This document shows, in pieces, positions 1 through 8,014 of a DNA stretch of 64,000 nt. Location of the stretch: assembly GCA_021561035.1 (NCBI GenBank), contig CP067346.1:341001-405000 (forward strand), given 5' to 3'. This DNA is from Clostridioides sp. ES-S-0054-01 (lineage in GTDB: Bacteria > Bacillota > Clostridia > Peptostreptococcales > Peptostreptococcaceae). How positions within the stretch are numbered: position 1 is the stretch's first letter; each line of letters begins with the position of its first letter. The notes under the pieces are model-generated. The model had not been told where the DNA came from, did no database searches, and was given only the letters and a program-made list of their open reading frames with translations. Made by a program: the position numbers and the translations under genes.

Positions 1-310
1 AGACACTCCAGCTATGGTGTTAGTATCGGAACAATCTATTAGAATGGCAGAAATGCAATCAAGATTTGCTGGAATGGATTTAGGAATGAACTTTGAGGAA
101 GAAAAGACTCTTGTTATAAATGAAAACAGTCCAATAATCAAAAAATTAGTTTCTCTTAAAGATGATGATGAAAAGAAAGATAAGATTACACTTATCTGTA
201 ATCAGATAGCAGATTTAGCTTTACTTTCTAATAAAGAATTAAAACCAGATGAATTAGATTCATTCGTTCAAAGAAGTAATAAACTTATGAACATGTTAAT
301 AGAGTTATAA
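1..310 (+). CDS. htpG: HtpG (Hsp90) molecular chaperone, C-terminal end (5' truncated)
   Basis: About 102 C-terminal residues of a cytosolic Hsp90-family ATP-dependent chaperone; the reading frame is open to the window edge, so the ATP-binding and middle domains lie outside. The DTPAMVLVSEQ start, the MQ-rich helix and the NENSPIIKKL segment fit the Hsp90 C-terminal dimerisation domain, where a conserved N-x-x-HP/SP-hhxxL motif precedes the last helical bundle (ADLALLSNKELKPDEL). The stop is followed by a rho-independent terminator, so htpG probably ends its own transcript. Family assignment is by recognition of the C-terminal domain only. Confidence 0.85.
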   Translation, partial: DTPAMVLVSEQSIRMAEMQSRFAGMDLGMNFEEEKTLVINENSPIIKKLVSLKDDDEKKDKITLICNQIADLALLSNKELKPDELDSFVQRSNKLMNMLIEL

Positions 311-356
311 GATTAAATATATTAAAGTAAATTTGAAAAAAGTATCTAATATTATG

Positions 357-415
357 AGAAGAGTTATTTTAAGATAATTGAAATTATCTTTGTTTAATTC
401 TTCTTTATTTTTTAT
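357..415 (+). terminator. Terminator after htpG
   Basis: Imperfect inverted repeat with a strong inner stem (AAGATAAT, TGAA loop, ATTATCTT), outer GAAGA/TCTTC pairing and a T-rich tail. Confidence 0.7.
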
Positions 416-553
416 CATTGATTAAGTTTTAAATATTTAAATAGATTATCATTAAAATTTGTATTTGGTTAAATAGAGTTAACTTTATATAGGATAAAAT
501 AATACATATAATTAAGTAAAAGATTGTTTTGTAATTTATGTTTTAATACATAA

Positions 554-688
554 TTACGCTGTGTTGAAAAATCAGATATAGATTGGTTAACTGATAATTG
601 TATGAAAATATCAGTTGCAAATATTAAGAGATATCCAAAAACTTTTAATAAGGAACAAATAAGGGAAATATACTACAAATCTCTATAA
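554..688 (+). pseudogene. Unidentified C-terminal coding remnant
   Basis: Between htpG and the SPL gene (311-888) there is no full gene. One frame reads about 44 codons with protein-like composition (begins LRCVEKSDIDWL, ends IREIYYKSL, then TAA). It has no start codon with a ribosome site and is preceded in frame by a stop. I read it as the tail of a deleted gene; the family is not recognised. The rest of the intergenic stretch is AT-rich and shows nothing else except the SPL leader. Confidence 0.3.
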
Positions 689-888
689 CTTAATATTATA
701 TATTTAATTTTAGATAAAAACATTTATTATCAGTAAGAAATTTGTAACTAATAAGGCATATATAGTAAATTTATCTTAAACTTTTATTTTACTTTATAAT
801 AAATAAAGGAGTTTAAAAAAGGGAAGATTAACTAAGTAATATTTTATAAAAATCTTTAATTTAAAAACTTTAAGTAGAGGTGAAATAA

Positions 889-1911
889 ATGTTTAATCCC
901 AAAAGAATAATATTCGAAAAAGATGCCTTAGATACTGATGTCGGCAAAAGTATATATAATAAATTTAAAGATAAAAAAGATGTAGAGATAATTAATATAT
1001 CGTCAAATAGAATTAAGGAACATATTCCAGGTGAAAATCTATATGAGCAATATAGAAGTGGAAAACAGACCATGGTAGTTGGGATTAGGAAAAGTATGAA
1101 GTTTCAAACATGTAAACCTTCTGCTAATTATCAACTACCACTTGTTAGTGGATGTATGGGAAGATGTGAATATTGCTATTTAAATACACAATTAGGAGAT
1201 AAACCATTTATAAGGGTGTTTGTGAATGTAGATGAAATACTTGAACAAACAAAGAAATATATTGAAGATAGAAAACCACAAGTTACTATATTTGAAGGTG
1301 CAGCTACATCAGACCCAGTTCCAGTAGAACCGTATACTAATTCATTGAAAAAAACAATAGAGTTTTTTGGGAGAGAAGAAAAGGGAAGATTTAGATTTGT
1401 TACTAAATACAGTGATGTAGATAGCTTATTGGATGTCGAACATAATAATCATACAGAAATACGATTCAGTATAAACACTCCTAGAATTATAGAAGGACAT
1501 GAACATTATACAGCGTCTTCTAATAAAAGAATAGAATCAGCTGTAAAACTTGCTAAAGCTGGTTATCAGATTGGTTTTATAATAGCACCTGTTTTTCTAT
1601 ATGAAGGTTGGAAAGAAGAATATAGAAGTCTTATTAGAAACATAAAAGAAGCTTTGCCAAAGGATTTTGATAAAAAAATTATATTTGAAGTTATATCTCA
1701 TAGATATACAACTAAAGCAAAAAATAGAATATTAGAAATTTATCCAGATACACTATTACCAATGGAAAATGAAGATAGAAAGTTTAAATATGGTCAATTT
1801 GGATATGGTAAGTATGTATATGATAAAGAACAAATAGACGATATGAAAGATTTTTTTCATAAGGAAATAAATGAAGTATTTAAAAATAGCTTAATAAAAT
1901 ATATAATATAG
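889..1911 (+). CDS. splB: Spore photoproduct lyase homologue (radical SAM)
   Basis: Radical-SAM enzyme of the spore photoproduct lyase family, which directly reverses the UV lesion 5-thyminyl-5,6-dihydrothymine during germination. Length (340 aa) is normal. The [4Fe-4S]/SAM motif is C89-x3-C93-x2-C96 in SGCMGRCEYCYL, and the two tyrosines of the radical-transfer chain are present (Y95, Y97). The rest of the family pattern follows: RFVTKYSDVDSLLD, IRFSINTP, GFIIAPVFLYEGW, and the C-terminal KYGQFGYGKYVY. The cysteine that donates the H atom in Bacillus (C141) corresponds here to Ala139 in FEGAATSDPV. A GAGGTG site at about 878 precedes the ATG. The gene is monocistronic with its own terminator. 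In Bacillus, spl genes are sigma-G controlled; I could not define a promoter here. Confidence 0.88.
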   Translation: MFNPKRIIFEKDALDTDVGKSIYNKFKDKKDVEIINISSNRIKEHIPGENLYEQYRSGKQTMVVGIRKSMKFQTCKPSANYQLPLVSGCMGRCEYCYLNTQLGDKPFIRVFVNVDEILEQTKKYIEDRKPQVTIFEGAATSDPVPVEPYTNSLKKTIEFFGREEKGRFRFVTKYSDVDSLLDVEHNNHTEIRFSINTPRIIEGHEHYTASSNKRIESAVKLAKAGYQIGFIIAPVFLYEGWKEEYRSLIRNIKEALPKDFDKKIIFEVISHRYTTKAKNRILEIYPDTLLPMENEDRKFKYGQFGYGKYVYDKEQIDDMKDFFHKEINEVFKNSLIKYII

Positions 1912-1943
1912 CAAATCTTTAGATGAGATTTGCTATATTTTAT
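1907..1943 (+). terminator. Terminator after splB
   Basis: Perfect 12-bp stem TATAGCAAATCT / AGATTTGCTATA with a short loop and TTTTAT tail; overlaps the stop codon. Confidence 0.85.
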
Positions 1944-2096
1944 GTTCATATGTATTTTATATTTGCTTAAAAAGTAATAAAACTCAGTATTATTAGATAA
2001 AAAATTAAAAAGGGCACTGTATATCAAGAACATTTTTTCTAGCTTTGATAATATAAAGGTATAAGATTAATAACAATATTAGGAGGTACTTATAAC

Positions 2097-3008
2097 TTGC
2101 ATGCATGGGAATCTATTCAAATCACATTAGACTTAATAGAAGAAAGGTTATCAGAAGAAATATCAATTAATAAGCTAGCAAATAAAGCGAACTTATCACC
2201 ATTTTATTATCAAAGACTATTTAAAAGATTAGTCAATAAAACAGTAATGGAGTATATAAAACTTCGTCGTCTTGCAAAAGCTTCTGAACATTTAGCAGAA
2301 CATAAGAATCGTATACTTGATGTAGCATTAAGTTTTGGATTTGAAAGTCATGAGACGTTTACACGTTCTTTTAAAAAAGCATATGGATTAACTCCAGAAG
2401 AATATAGAACAAATCCAGTAAAACTTAATCAGTTTGTTAAGCCAGAATTAATTTTAAATTATATTATGGTTGATGAAGGTGTGCCATTAATTGCAGATGA
2501 TATAGTAATTGAAGTAACTCGCAGAAAATTGAGTAATCCAAGGACTTTTATTGGAATAGAAGGAGAAATACCTATTTGTCAGCTAATGGGAGGTGAAACA
2601 ACTGGTATCGCAACAGCGAAGGAATTATGGATGGAACTTGGAAATCAAAAACATAATATACCAAATCAAATTCCAGGTGGAAATGAATTTGCTGCTCTTT
2701 ATATGGGAAATGCAAAAGAAGGAAATTGTATGTATATGGCAGGTATAGAAGTGGAGTCAGGTACATCGGTGGAAGGATACAGTACTTTTGAGTTACCAGC
2801 TAAAGAGTATTTAGTATGTGGATTTGAAGCGGAAAATTTTAATGAGTTAGTTGATTCAGCTGTTTTTAAAGCGGATAAGTTTATGGAAAGATGGATGAGG
2901 AATCATAATTTAATAGCTACTGATTTTGCGATTGAAATGTATTATCCTACTACACCTGAAGTGGCATATATGGAACATTGGATTATTCCAGTGCCTATTG
3001 AACAATAG
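2097..3008 (+). CDS. AraC-family regulator with GyrI-like effector domain
   Basis: Transcriptional regulator of 303 aa. Residues about 8-105 hold the two AraC/XylS helix-turn-helix units (INKLANKANLSPFYYQRLFK and ILDVALSFGFESHETFTRSF, then the typical KKAYGLTPEEYR). Residues about 145-303 look like a GyrI/BmrR-type small-molecule binding domain (ending MYYPTTPEVAYMEHWIIPV). The start is TTG at 2097, placed by an AGGAGG site at 2081-2086; no in-frame ATG fits. A DUF3788 gene, now broken, follows by 8 bp and may have been co-transcribed. The ligand is unknown; such regulators often respond to amphipathic compounds. Confidence 0.85.
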   Translation: MHAWESIQITLDLIEERLSEEISINKLANKANLSPFYYQRLFKRLVNKTVMEYIKLRRLAKASEHLAEHKNRILDVALSFGFESHETFTRSFKKAYGLTPEEYRTNPVKLNQFVKPELILNYIMVDEGVPLIADDIVIEVTRRKLSNPRTFIGIEGEIPICQLMGGETTGIATAKELWMELGNQKHNIPNQIPGGNEFAALYMGNAKEGNCMYMAGIEVESGTSVEGYSTFELPAKEYLVCGFEAENFNELVDSAVFKADKFMERWMRNHNLIATDFAIEMYYPTTPEVAYMEHWIIPVPIEQ

Positions 3009-3016
3009 AAAGGGTG

Positions 3017-3439
3017 ATGAATATGGATTGGCAAGATATGTTTTTTCAAGATAATAAACCAACACTTGAGTAAATCAAAGAGTTTATCAATAGCCCCTTA
3101 TGGGACAAGCTAAATAATGTTGTGACTTCAACTTATAATGTAGAACCTAAGCTTGAATATAGTAAATGTTCAATGCAAAGAGGTTGGAATATAAAGTACA
3201 AAAAAAGAGGTAAATCATTATGTACTTTATATCCACAAGAGGGTTCTTTTAAGGCTTTGGTTATTGTAAATGAGAGTAATAGAGTAGAAGTCGATTTATT
3301 TATCAATACTTGTTGTGATTATATCAAACAAATATACAACGAGATAAATTTTTTTAATGGTAGTAAGTGGTTGATGATTCAAGTAGATAATATATCCGTA
3401 TTGAATGATACACTTGAACTGATTAAATTTAGAGCTTAA
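3017..3439 (+). pseudogene. DUF3788-family protein, broken by an in-frame stop
   Basis: From ATG 3017 (ribosome site AAAGGG just upstream) the frame reads MNMDWQDMFFQDNKPTLE and then hits TAA at 3071-3073. The same frame continues without a shift as IKEFINSPLWDKLNN and on to LELIKFRA at 3439, giving about 140 codons, the normal size for DUF3788. Conserved family segments are intact after the stop (LEYSKCSMQRGWNIKYKK, KSLCTLYPQEGSFKALV, KWLMIQVD). Function of the family is unknown. A single-base change creates the stop, so the break is recent. An internal re-start at GTG 3122 could give a shortened protein. Confidence 0.8.
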
Positions 3440-3442
3440 GAT

Positions 3443-3480
3443 ATAAAACAGGATGATTTATATACTCATTCTGTTTTATA
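3443..3480 (+). terminator. Terminator after DUF3788 pseudogene
   Basis: ATAAAACAG...CTGTTTTAT stem with inner ATGA/TCAT pairing, T-rich 3' arm. Confidence 0.7.
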
Positions 3481-3521
3481 TTAACTTTTAATAACTTATA
3501 TAAATTAGAAAAATTTTTGTA

Positions 3522-3958
3522 TCTGTAAAAATAGGGGCTTTTGTTACACCTAATGGTCAAATGTATGGTCTTGATGTCAATCATTTTAATATAAAAAATC
3601 ATGTAATATAGACTCTTAAGAGATTAAATCTAGATTACATAAACCTTTATCAACCTGCAAGAATAGATTTAGCAATACAAGTAGAAGAGACTATAGGAGC
3701 TATTTCTGACTAGTAAAAGTACTCAAGTTACCAACTGCTAGAGAATTTAAGGGAAATAGCAGATGAAAAAGAAGCTACTATTCCACAAGTAGCTCTTGCA
3801 TGGGTTTTATCAAAAGGGATGATATTATAACTTTGGTTGGAGCATTAAGAAGGGTTACATTACTGGATTCTTTAAAATCTAAAGACATTAAATTGAGTGA
3901 TAAAGATATAAGAAGGATTGAAAATGCTATAGACAAGAATAAAATTTGTTGCAAATAA
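3522..3958 (+). pseudogene. Aldo/keto reductase, heavily decayed remnant
   Basis: Fragments of an NADPH-dependent aldo/keto reductase in different frames: IGAFVTPNGQMYG, then TLKRLNLDYINLYQPARID (the LGxDYIDLYxxHRxD motif), VEETIGAISD, then after a stop and shift ENLREIADEKEATIPQVALAWVLSKG and VTLLDSLKSKDIKLSDKDI. At least three disabling changes are visible (TAG at about 3609, TAG at about 3711, a frameshift near 3820) and the N-terminal barrel strands are missing. It lies immediately beside an IS256-type element. Confidence 0.75.
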
Positions 3959-4020
3959 TCTAATAAACTTCAATTTACGAGAATGTATATAGATTTGTGT
4001 AAATATATATTTTTGCTATT

Positions 4021-4060
4021 AAATATTACTGGAAATTTTCAATTCTAGTAATATTTTTTT
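4021..4060 (+). terminator. Hairpin terminator near the left IS end
   Basis: AATATTACT / AGTAATATT stem followed by a run of T, oriented for + strand transcripts. It lies inside the inferred IS boundary and may shield the transposase from outside antisense transcription, or be the old terminator of the aldo/keto reductase if the IS end is misplaced. Confidence 0.55.
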
Positions 4061-4154
4061 ATTATCAGGAAATACTAATAATGGTATTTTATACACATTT
4101 ATTGTATGTTAAATTTAGGTTTTTATACACTAAATGTACCATTTTTCAAAAAAA

Positions 4155-5387
4155 TTATATTATATAATTTTTAGGAATTCTATCTCCAAACATTATTGTA
4201 AGTTGACCTAATGTAGCTGACCAATTTTGATTTGGAGAGTTCCATTTCTCAATAATTTTCATAGTTGATAGGTATAATGATTTTCTAAGTGACTCATCTG
4301 TAGGAAATACTGTTCTGACTTTAGTATATTTTCTAAGTTGCCTATTAAAACCTTCCAGTGCATTTGTAGTATATATAATTCTTCTAATATCTTCTGGGTA
4401 TGCAAAGAATGTTGATAAATTACTCCAATTATTATACCAAGAATCTATTACTACTGAATATTTTTGATACCATTTTTCCTTCAAGGAATCCAAGTTCAAG
4501 AGTGCTGTTTCTTCATTAAATGCCTTGTAAACTGATTTTAAATCTTTCATAAATTCTTTTTGGTCTTTTGATGCTATATATTTAAAACTATTTCTAATTT
4601 GATGAACTATACAGGTTTGTATACTTACATCTGGATATACCGTTTTTATTGCTTCTGGAAGTCCTTTTAGACCATCCATACAGGCAATCAATATATCTTC
4701 AAGCCCTCTATTTCTAAGGTCATTGCAGACTGATAACCAAAACTTAGCACCTTCGGCTTCACCTATCCAAATACCTAGAATATCTTTTTTTCCAGTCATA
4801 TCTAAAGCCATACATATATATGCAGCTTTAGAAACTATTTTATTATCATCTCTTACCTTAAAATGCATAGCATCCATATATACAATTGGATAAACTGATT
4901 CTAAAGTTCTACTTTGCCATTCGGCGGCAGCCTCCACAACCTTGTCGGTTATTTTAGATATCATTGATGGTGATACATCTATTCCATACAGCTCTTCCAT
5001 TTCTGATTGAATATCTCTTACACTCATGCCACATGCATAAAGACCAATTATTTTTTTATCTAGTTCATTACAAACCGTTTCATATTTTTTTACAACCTTC
5101 GGCTCAAACTCAGCATTTCTATCTCTTGGTATATCTAAATTTACCTCTCCAAAACTGCTACTTACATTTTTAGAACTATATCCATTTCGATAATTTTTAT
5201 CACACATATCTTTTCTTTCATATTTATTTCTACCTAAATGCTCCTCCATTTCTGCATCTAATAGTTGCTGAATAACATCTTTGAATAGTTTTTGCATAAG
5301 GCCATTTTTCCCAACCACATCTTCCATTGTCTTGCATTTTTTAACTTCTGTTTGATAATCAACATCTGGAACAATTATATCTTTCAT
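4155..5387 (-). CDS. IS256-family (mutator-type) transposase
   Basis: Cut-and-paste DDE transposase of about 410 aa, full length for the family. Catalytic residues are visible as D172 (VYMDAMHFKVR), D238 (IACMDGLKGLPEAI) and E345 (TTNALEGFNRQLRK), with the C-x2-H signature TCIVHQIRNS between the second D and the E. The N-terminal region has the usual EHLGRNKYER and RNGYSSK motifs. I place the start at ATG 5387 behind a GGAGG site rather than the upstream TTG at 5402. No disabling mutation is visible, so it may be active. Confidence 0.93.
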   Translation of the reverse strand: MKDIIVPDVDYQTEVKKCKTMEDVVGKNGLMQKLFKDVIQQLLDAEMEEHLGRNKYERKDMCDKNYRNGYSSKNVSSSFGEVNLDIPRDRNAEFEPKVVKKYETVCNELDKKIIGLYACGMSVRDIQSEMEELYGIDVSPSMISKITDKVVEAAAEWQSRTLESVYPIVYMDAMHFKVRDDNKIVSKAAYICMALDMTGKKDILGIWIGEAEGAKFWLSVCNDLRNRGLEDILIACMDGLKGLPEAIKTVYPDVSIQTCIVHQIRNSFKYIASKDQKEFMKDLKSVYKAFNEETALLNLDSLKEKWYQKYSVVIDSWYNNWSNLSTFFAYPEDIRRIIYTTNALEGFNRQLRKYTKVRTVFPTDESLRKSLYLSTMKIIEKWNSPNQNWSATLGQLTIMFGDRIPKNYII

Positions 5388-5501
5388 TTTCAAAACCTCC
5401 AAAATTTTTTATATGAATATTATTCCAAATTTACCAATTTTGTATACCAAAAAGACTATAGGTAAATTTGTTTTTACACAAATCTACTTACAGCCCCCAA
5501 T

Positions 5502-5894
5502 TTACTTTCTTTTTCGACATTCCTTACAACTAAGTCCACACATATTTTTTTCTTGCATATTGCTAGCTCCCCAATTAGCAAGTTGTTGTAAAATAGGCAC
5601 AATACTTTTACCTTTACTTGTCAATGTATATTCAACTTTTGGAGGGATTTCATTATATTGTTTACGATGAATAATGCCATCAGACTCTAAGTCTTTTAAT
5701 GATTGAGCTAACATAGTATTTGTAATTCCATCTAGTTTTCTTTTTATGCTACTATATCTAATCGGATTATCAACTGCTAACATACATATAATAGGTAATT
5801 TCCACTTACCACCGACAATATCTAATGCATAGCGTATTGGACAGGTTAATTCTTCAATATTTGTAGTCATATTCTTTTCATTATCTAAATTCAT
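5502..5894 (-). CDS. HxlR-family winged-helix regulator
   Basis: 130-aa DNA-binding protein with the HxlR signature: CPIRYALDIVGGKWKLPIICML at the front (conserved Cys18 used for redox or electrophile sensing in several members), then IKRKLDGITNTMLAQSLKDLE and GIIHRKQYNEIPPKVEYTLT. A Cys-rich tail (CGLSCKECRKRK) ends the protein and could bind metal or be redox active. It is divergently transcribed from the pyridoxamine-oxidase-like gene at 6035, the usual arrangement where HxlR controls its neighbour. The IS256 right end lies about 17 bp past its stop and does not damage it. Confidence 0.88.
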   Translation of the reverse strand: MNLDNEKNMTTNIEELTCPIRYALDIVGGKWKLPIICMLAVDNPIRYSSIKRKLDGITNTMLAQSLKDLESDGIIHRKQYNEIPPKVEYTLTSKGKSIVPILQQLANWGASNMQEKNMCGLSCKECRKRK

Positions 5895-5918
5895 TATAAT
5901 TACTCCTTATTTATATTA

Positions 5919-6016
5919 GTATCTTTTTTATACTTTATCAGAAAAAACTGCATACTTGTTTTTTCTGTATTTTATATTAAAATTATATCAAAGGATAATC
6001 CTTAATACAAGTATTT
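5919..6016. promoter_or_regulatory. Shared intergenic control region with short repeats
   Basis: Between the divergent HxlR and flavin-type genes: AGTAT(7 nt)ATACT at 5919-5935, CATACTTGT at 5952-5960 and its near complement ACAAGTATT at 6008-6016. These are candidate HxlR sites; short and AT-rich, so only suggestive. Confidence 0.3.
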
Positions 6017-6034
6017 AAAAGGGGTGTAAAAATT

Positions 6035-6430
6035 ATGAAAGTATTAGAATTTTTGAACAAAGCGGGAGTTTATTATTTAGCAACAGCTGATGAGAACAAT
6101 CAAGCACATGTGCGTCCTCTAGGATTTGTTATGGAATATGATGGCAAGCTTACATTTTGCACATCTAATCAGAAGGAGATGTTTAAGCAACTTATTTTTA
6201 ATCCAAAGGTTGAGCTTTGCTGTATAGACCAAAACCTTAATACTCTACGTATTTTGGGTCAAGCAGTATTCGTTACATCAAAAGAGACACAAGCTAAGGC
6301 ACTTGAAATAATGCCAAGTTTAAGCCAGATGTACTCTGTAGGAGATGGCAAATTTGAAATATTTTCTATTGATAAGGCAAAAATTAGTTGTTGTTCAATG
6401 AGTGGTAAAAAAGTTGATGTAGAACTTTAA
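6035..6430 (+). CDS. Pyridoxamine 5'-phosphate oxidase-family flavin protein
   Basis: 131-aa split-barrel protein of the PNPOx-like superfamily, which binds FMN or F420 and often acts as a small reductase. Typical start VLEFLNKAGVYYLATADENNQAHVRPLGFV, then LTFCTSNQKEMFKQLIFNPKVELCCID and LRILGQAVFV; ends in SMSGKKVDVEL. Ribosome site GGGGTG at about 6021. The divergent HxlR gene suggests induction by an electrophile or oxidant. This short clade does not supply PLP in a known pathway; the substrate is unknown. Confidence 0.85.
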   Translation: MKVLEFLNKAGVYYLATADENNQAHVRPLGFVMEYDGKLTFCTSNQKEMFKQLIFNPKVELCCIDQNLNTLRILGQAVFVTSKETQAKALEIMPSLSQMYSVGDGKFEIFSIDKAKISCCSMSGKKVDVEL

Positions 6431-6715
6431 TTATAATTGAATTGATATCCATAATGAAAAGGAAGAAAACGTTACTACCGAAATATTGATAGATTTAATT
6501 TAAATGCAATGAAAAGATTTTTAAATAATCAATGTATAAAAATTTTAGCTACTAGATGTGTATTTCAATAATGACATATTATTTTGAATAATTACATAAT
6601 AAAAATAAGGACAATTAAAATTTATTTTATGGTGGGGTAGACTTACTTTAAAAAATATTTTAACTATAGTTGATTTTTATTCAATTTGAAGAAAATATGA
6701 TGATTATAAAAAATT

Positions 6716-6758
6716 GCTACTTATTATTTGCATATTTTGTATATAAATAATAAGTAGC
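6716..6758. repeat. Perfect 14-bp inverted repeat in a gene-free stretch
   Basis: GCTACTTATTATTT at 6716-6729 and its exact complement at 6745-6758, 15-nt loop. A short T-run lies on the minus-strand side, so it would act as a minus-strand terminator, but no minus-strand gene ends here. The rest of 6431-6831 is AT-rich and shows nothing else. Confidence 0.6.
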
Positions 6759-6831
6759 ATTACTTTATACATTAGTAGTGATAGAATATAAATTAATAGA
6801 TAAAATATAATTTTAAAAGGAGTGATATAAG

Positions 6832-6990
6832 ATGAGCAAATATAGTTCTTTATGGGAATATGTTCAGAAAAATGGTAGTCAATCGTTTAAATTAACTTTT
6901 GAAGAAATAAAAGATATTGCTGGAATAGAGATAGAGCATTCGTTTTTGAAATATAAAATGGATAAGACTTTAAAACAAATAAAAGAGTAA
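6832..6990 (+). CDS. Small DUF7662-like protein (52 aa)
   Basis: Short gene: ATG at 6832 behind a good AAGGAG site (6817-6822). The protein starts MSKYSSLWEYVQKNG and has LTFEEIKDIAGIEIEHSFLK, the hallmark pattern of a small domain of unknown function (KYxxLWEYL...LTFxEIExIxGxxLPxSF) found as a free-standing protein in Firmicutes and actinobacteria. A terminator follows directly. No function is known. Confidence rests on the ribosome site, terminator and family pattern. Confidence 0.72.
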   Translation: MSKYSSLWEYVQKNGSQSFKLTFEEIKDIAGIEIEHSFLKYKMDKTLKQIKE

Positions 6991-7030
6991 AGTGATAAGA
7001 TAATAAATATCTAATCATTTACTCTTTTTG
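6982..7030 (+). terminator. Terminator after the small DUF7662-like gene
   Basis: AAAGAGTAAA...TTTACTCTTT stem with inner GAT/ATC pairing, followed by a T-rich run; may also serve the minus-strand XRE gene ending at 7126. Confidence 0.75.
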
Positions 7031-7125
7031 TTTTATTTATTTAAATATTTTTATTTTAAGTTTAACCAATGAATAAAATATGCAATGGTCATAGATAGTT
7101 TTATATTTTATGACTACAATATATT

Positions 7126-7335
7126 TTATTCAAAGTAAAATAAATCTTCAAATTTTTTATCTAGAGCGATACATAAAATAAGTGCTAATTTTGCTGTTGG
7201 ATTAAACTGACCTGTTTCTATTGAACTAATCGTGTTTCTTGATACTCCAACCATTTCAGCTAGTTGGCTTTGAGATAATTTTTTCTCTGCTCTTGCCGTT
7301 TTTAAGTGATTTTTTAATATTAATTCTTCATTCAT
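7126..7335 (-). CDS. XRE-family (Cro/CI) repressor, 69 aa
   Basis: Minimal helix-turn-helix regulator made of the DNA-binding domain alone: LKTARAEKKLSQSQLAEMVG, then VSRNTISSIETGQFNPTAKLALILC, ending KFEDLFYFE. Such proteins normally control their own operon together with a small membrane protein. Here the gene is preceded by 4 bp by a DUF6442-like membrane gene, and the common promoter carries matching operators (7675-7720). Confidence 0.9.
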   Translation of the reverse strand: MNEELILKNHLKTARAEKKLSQSQLAEMVGVSRNTISSIETGQFNPTAKLALILCIALDKKFEDLFYFE

Positions 7336-7339
7336 ACGT

Positions 7340-7651
7340 TTACCTCAAAGATGATAAAACAAAATTAGTTAATGAGAATATAGTTGAAATTAAGAAAATA
7401 ATAGCCCAAATTAAATTCTTTTTTTCATGTGTGAATTGGTACTTTATTACATTTTCAGAAAGCCCAAATGTCCAAAATAAAGCAAGTATCGCATCGTTTT
7501 TTTGTCCAGTAAAGGCATTAAATATTTCAATGAAAAAGCAGACACATACGAAAATTGAATATCCTACTTTTCTACCCTTATTTTCAATATACTCTAATCC
7601 TTCATCTCTATTAGATTGACGACTTTTACTTAAAATTTCTTCTTTATTCAT
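7340..7651 (-). CDS. DUF6442-like membrane protein
   Basis: About 103 aa, with a charged N-terminus (MNKEEILSKSRQSNRDEGLEYIENKG) and three hydrophobic segments (VGYSIFVCVCFFIEIFNAF, DAILALFWTFGLSENVI and LIWAIIFLISTIFSLTNFVL), ending within the membrane. This architecture with a following XRE regulator is widespread in Clostridia; function unknown. I choose ATG at 7651, 8 nt from AGGAGG; the longer frame from GTG 7660 would start inside the ribosome site. First gene of a two-gene operon. Confidence 0.75.
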   Translation of the reverse strand: MNKEEILSKSRQSNRDEGLEYIENKGRKVGYSIFVCVCFFIEIFNAFTGQKNDAILALFWTFGLSENVIKYQFTHEKKNLIWAIIFLISTIFSLTNFVLSSLR

Positions 7652-7674
7652 ATAAGACACCTCCTATTTGGATG

Positions 7675-7723
7675 CCAAGTTTACTTGGTATTTTCATTAT
7701 ATCATACCAAGTTTACTTGTCAA
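7675..7723 (-). promoter_or_regulatory. Consensus promoter overlapped by two palindromic operators
   Basis: Minus-strand promoter: -35 TTGACA (7718-7723), 16-bp spacer, -10 TATAAT (7696-7701) with an extended TG. Operators CCAAGTTTACTTGG (7675-7688, perfect palindrome) and CCAAGTTTACTTGT (7707-7720) sit over the start site and the -35/spacer, as expected for autorepression by the XRE protein. A further half-site ACTTGG lies at 7740-7745. Confidence 0.85.
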
Positions 7724-8014
7724 TAGATTTGACAATAAAACTTGGCATAAATTCACCAGATTTGTCTCTTTAAAATATATTTCAAACTCTACTTTATATA
7801 ACAGTTGAGTTTAATGCTTTATAATTGAAATATAATTTTTTTTAACTTGAAAGGAGTTTAATTTCTCAGACATATGAATATAGAGAAAAGTATTTAAAGA
7901 AATATCCTTATTTATTAGTTTATTAAATAGACTCTTCATTATAATTTCCTCATTTAATATAATATAAATAGTACTAAGGTTTTTATAAGAGTTAAATTAA
8001 GTATGTATTATTAC

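Larger units (their letters stand above)
3992..5484 (-). mobile_element. IS256-family insertion sequence
   Basis: About 1.49 kb element with one transposase gene on the minus strand. Terminal inverted repeats: GATTTGTGTAAA at 3992-4003 matches the complement of TTTACACAAATC at 5473-5484 exactly, and about 18 of the first 21 bases agree. No 8-9 bp target duplication is visible (flanks TGTATATA and TACTTACA), so the ends are inferred, or one flank has changed since insertion. Confidence 0.75.

Noticed and set aside
7861-7990. Ribosome-site-like AAAGGAG followed by MNIEKSI
   Set aside because: Seven-codon frame, ends at once; not a gene.
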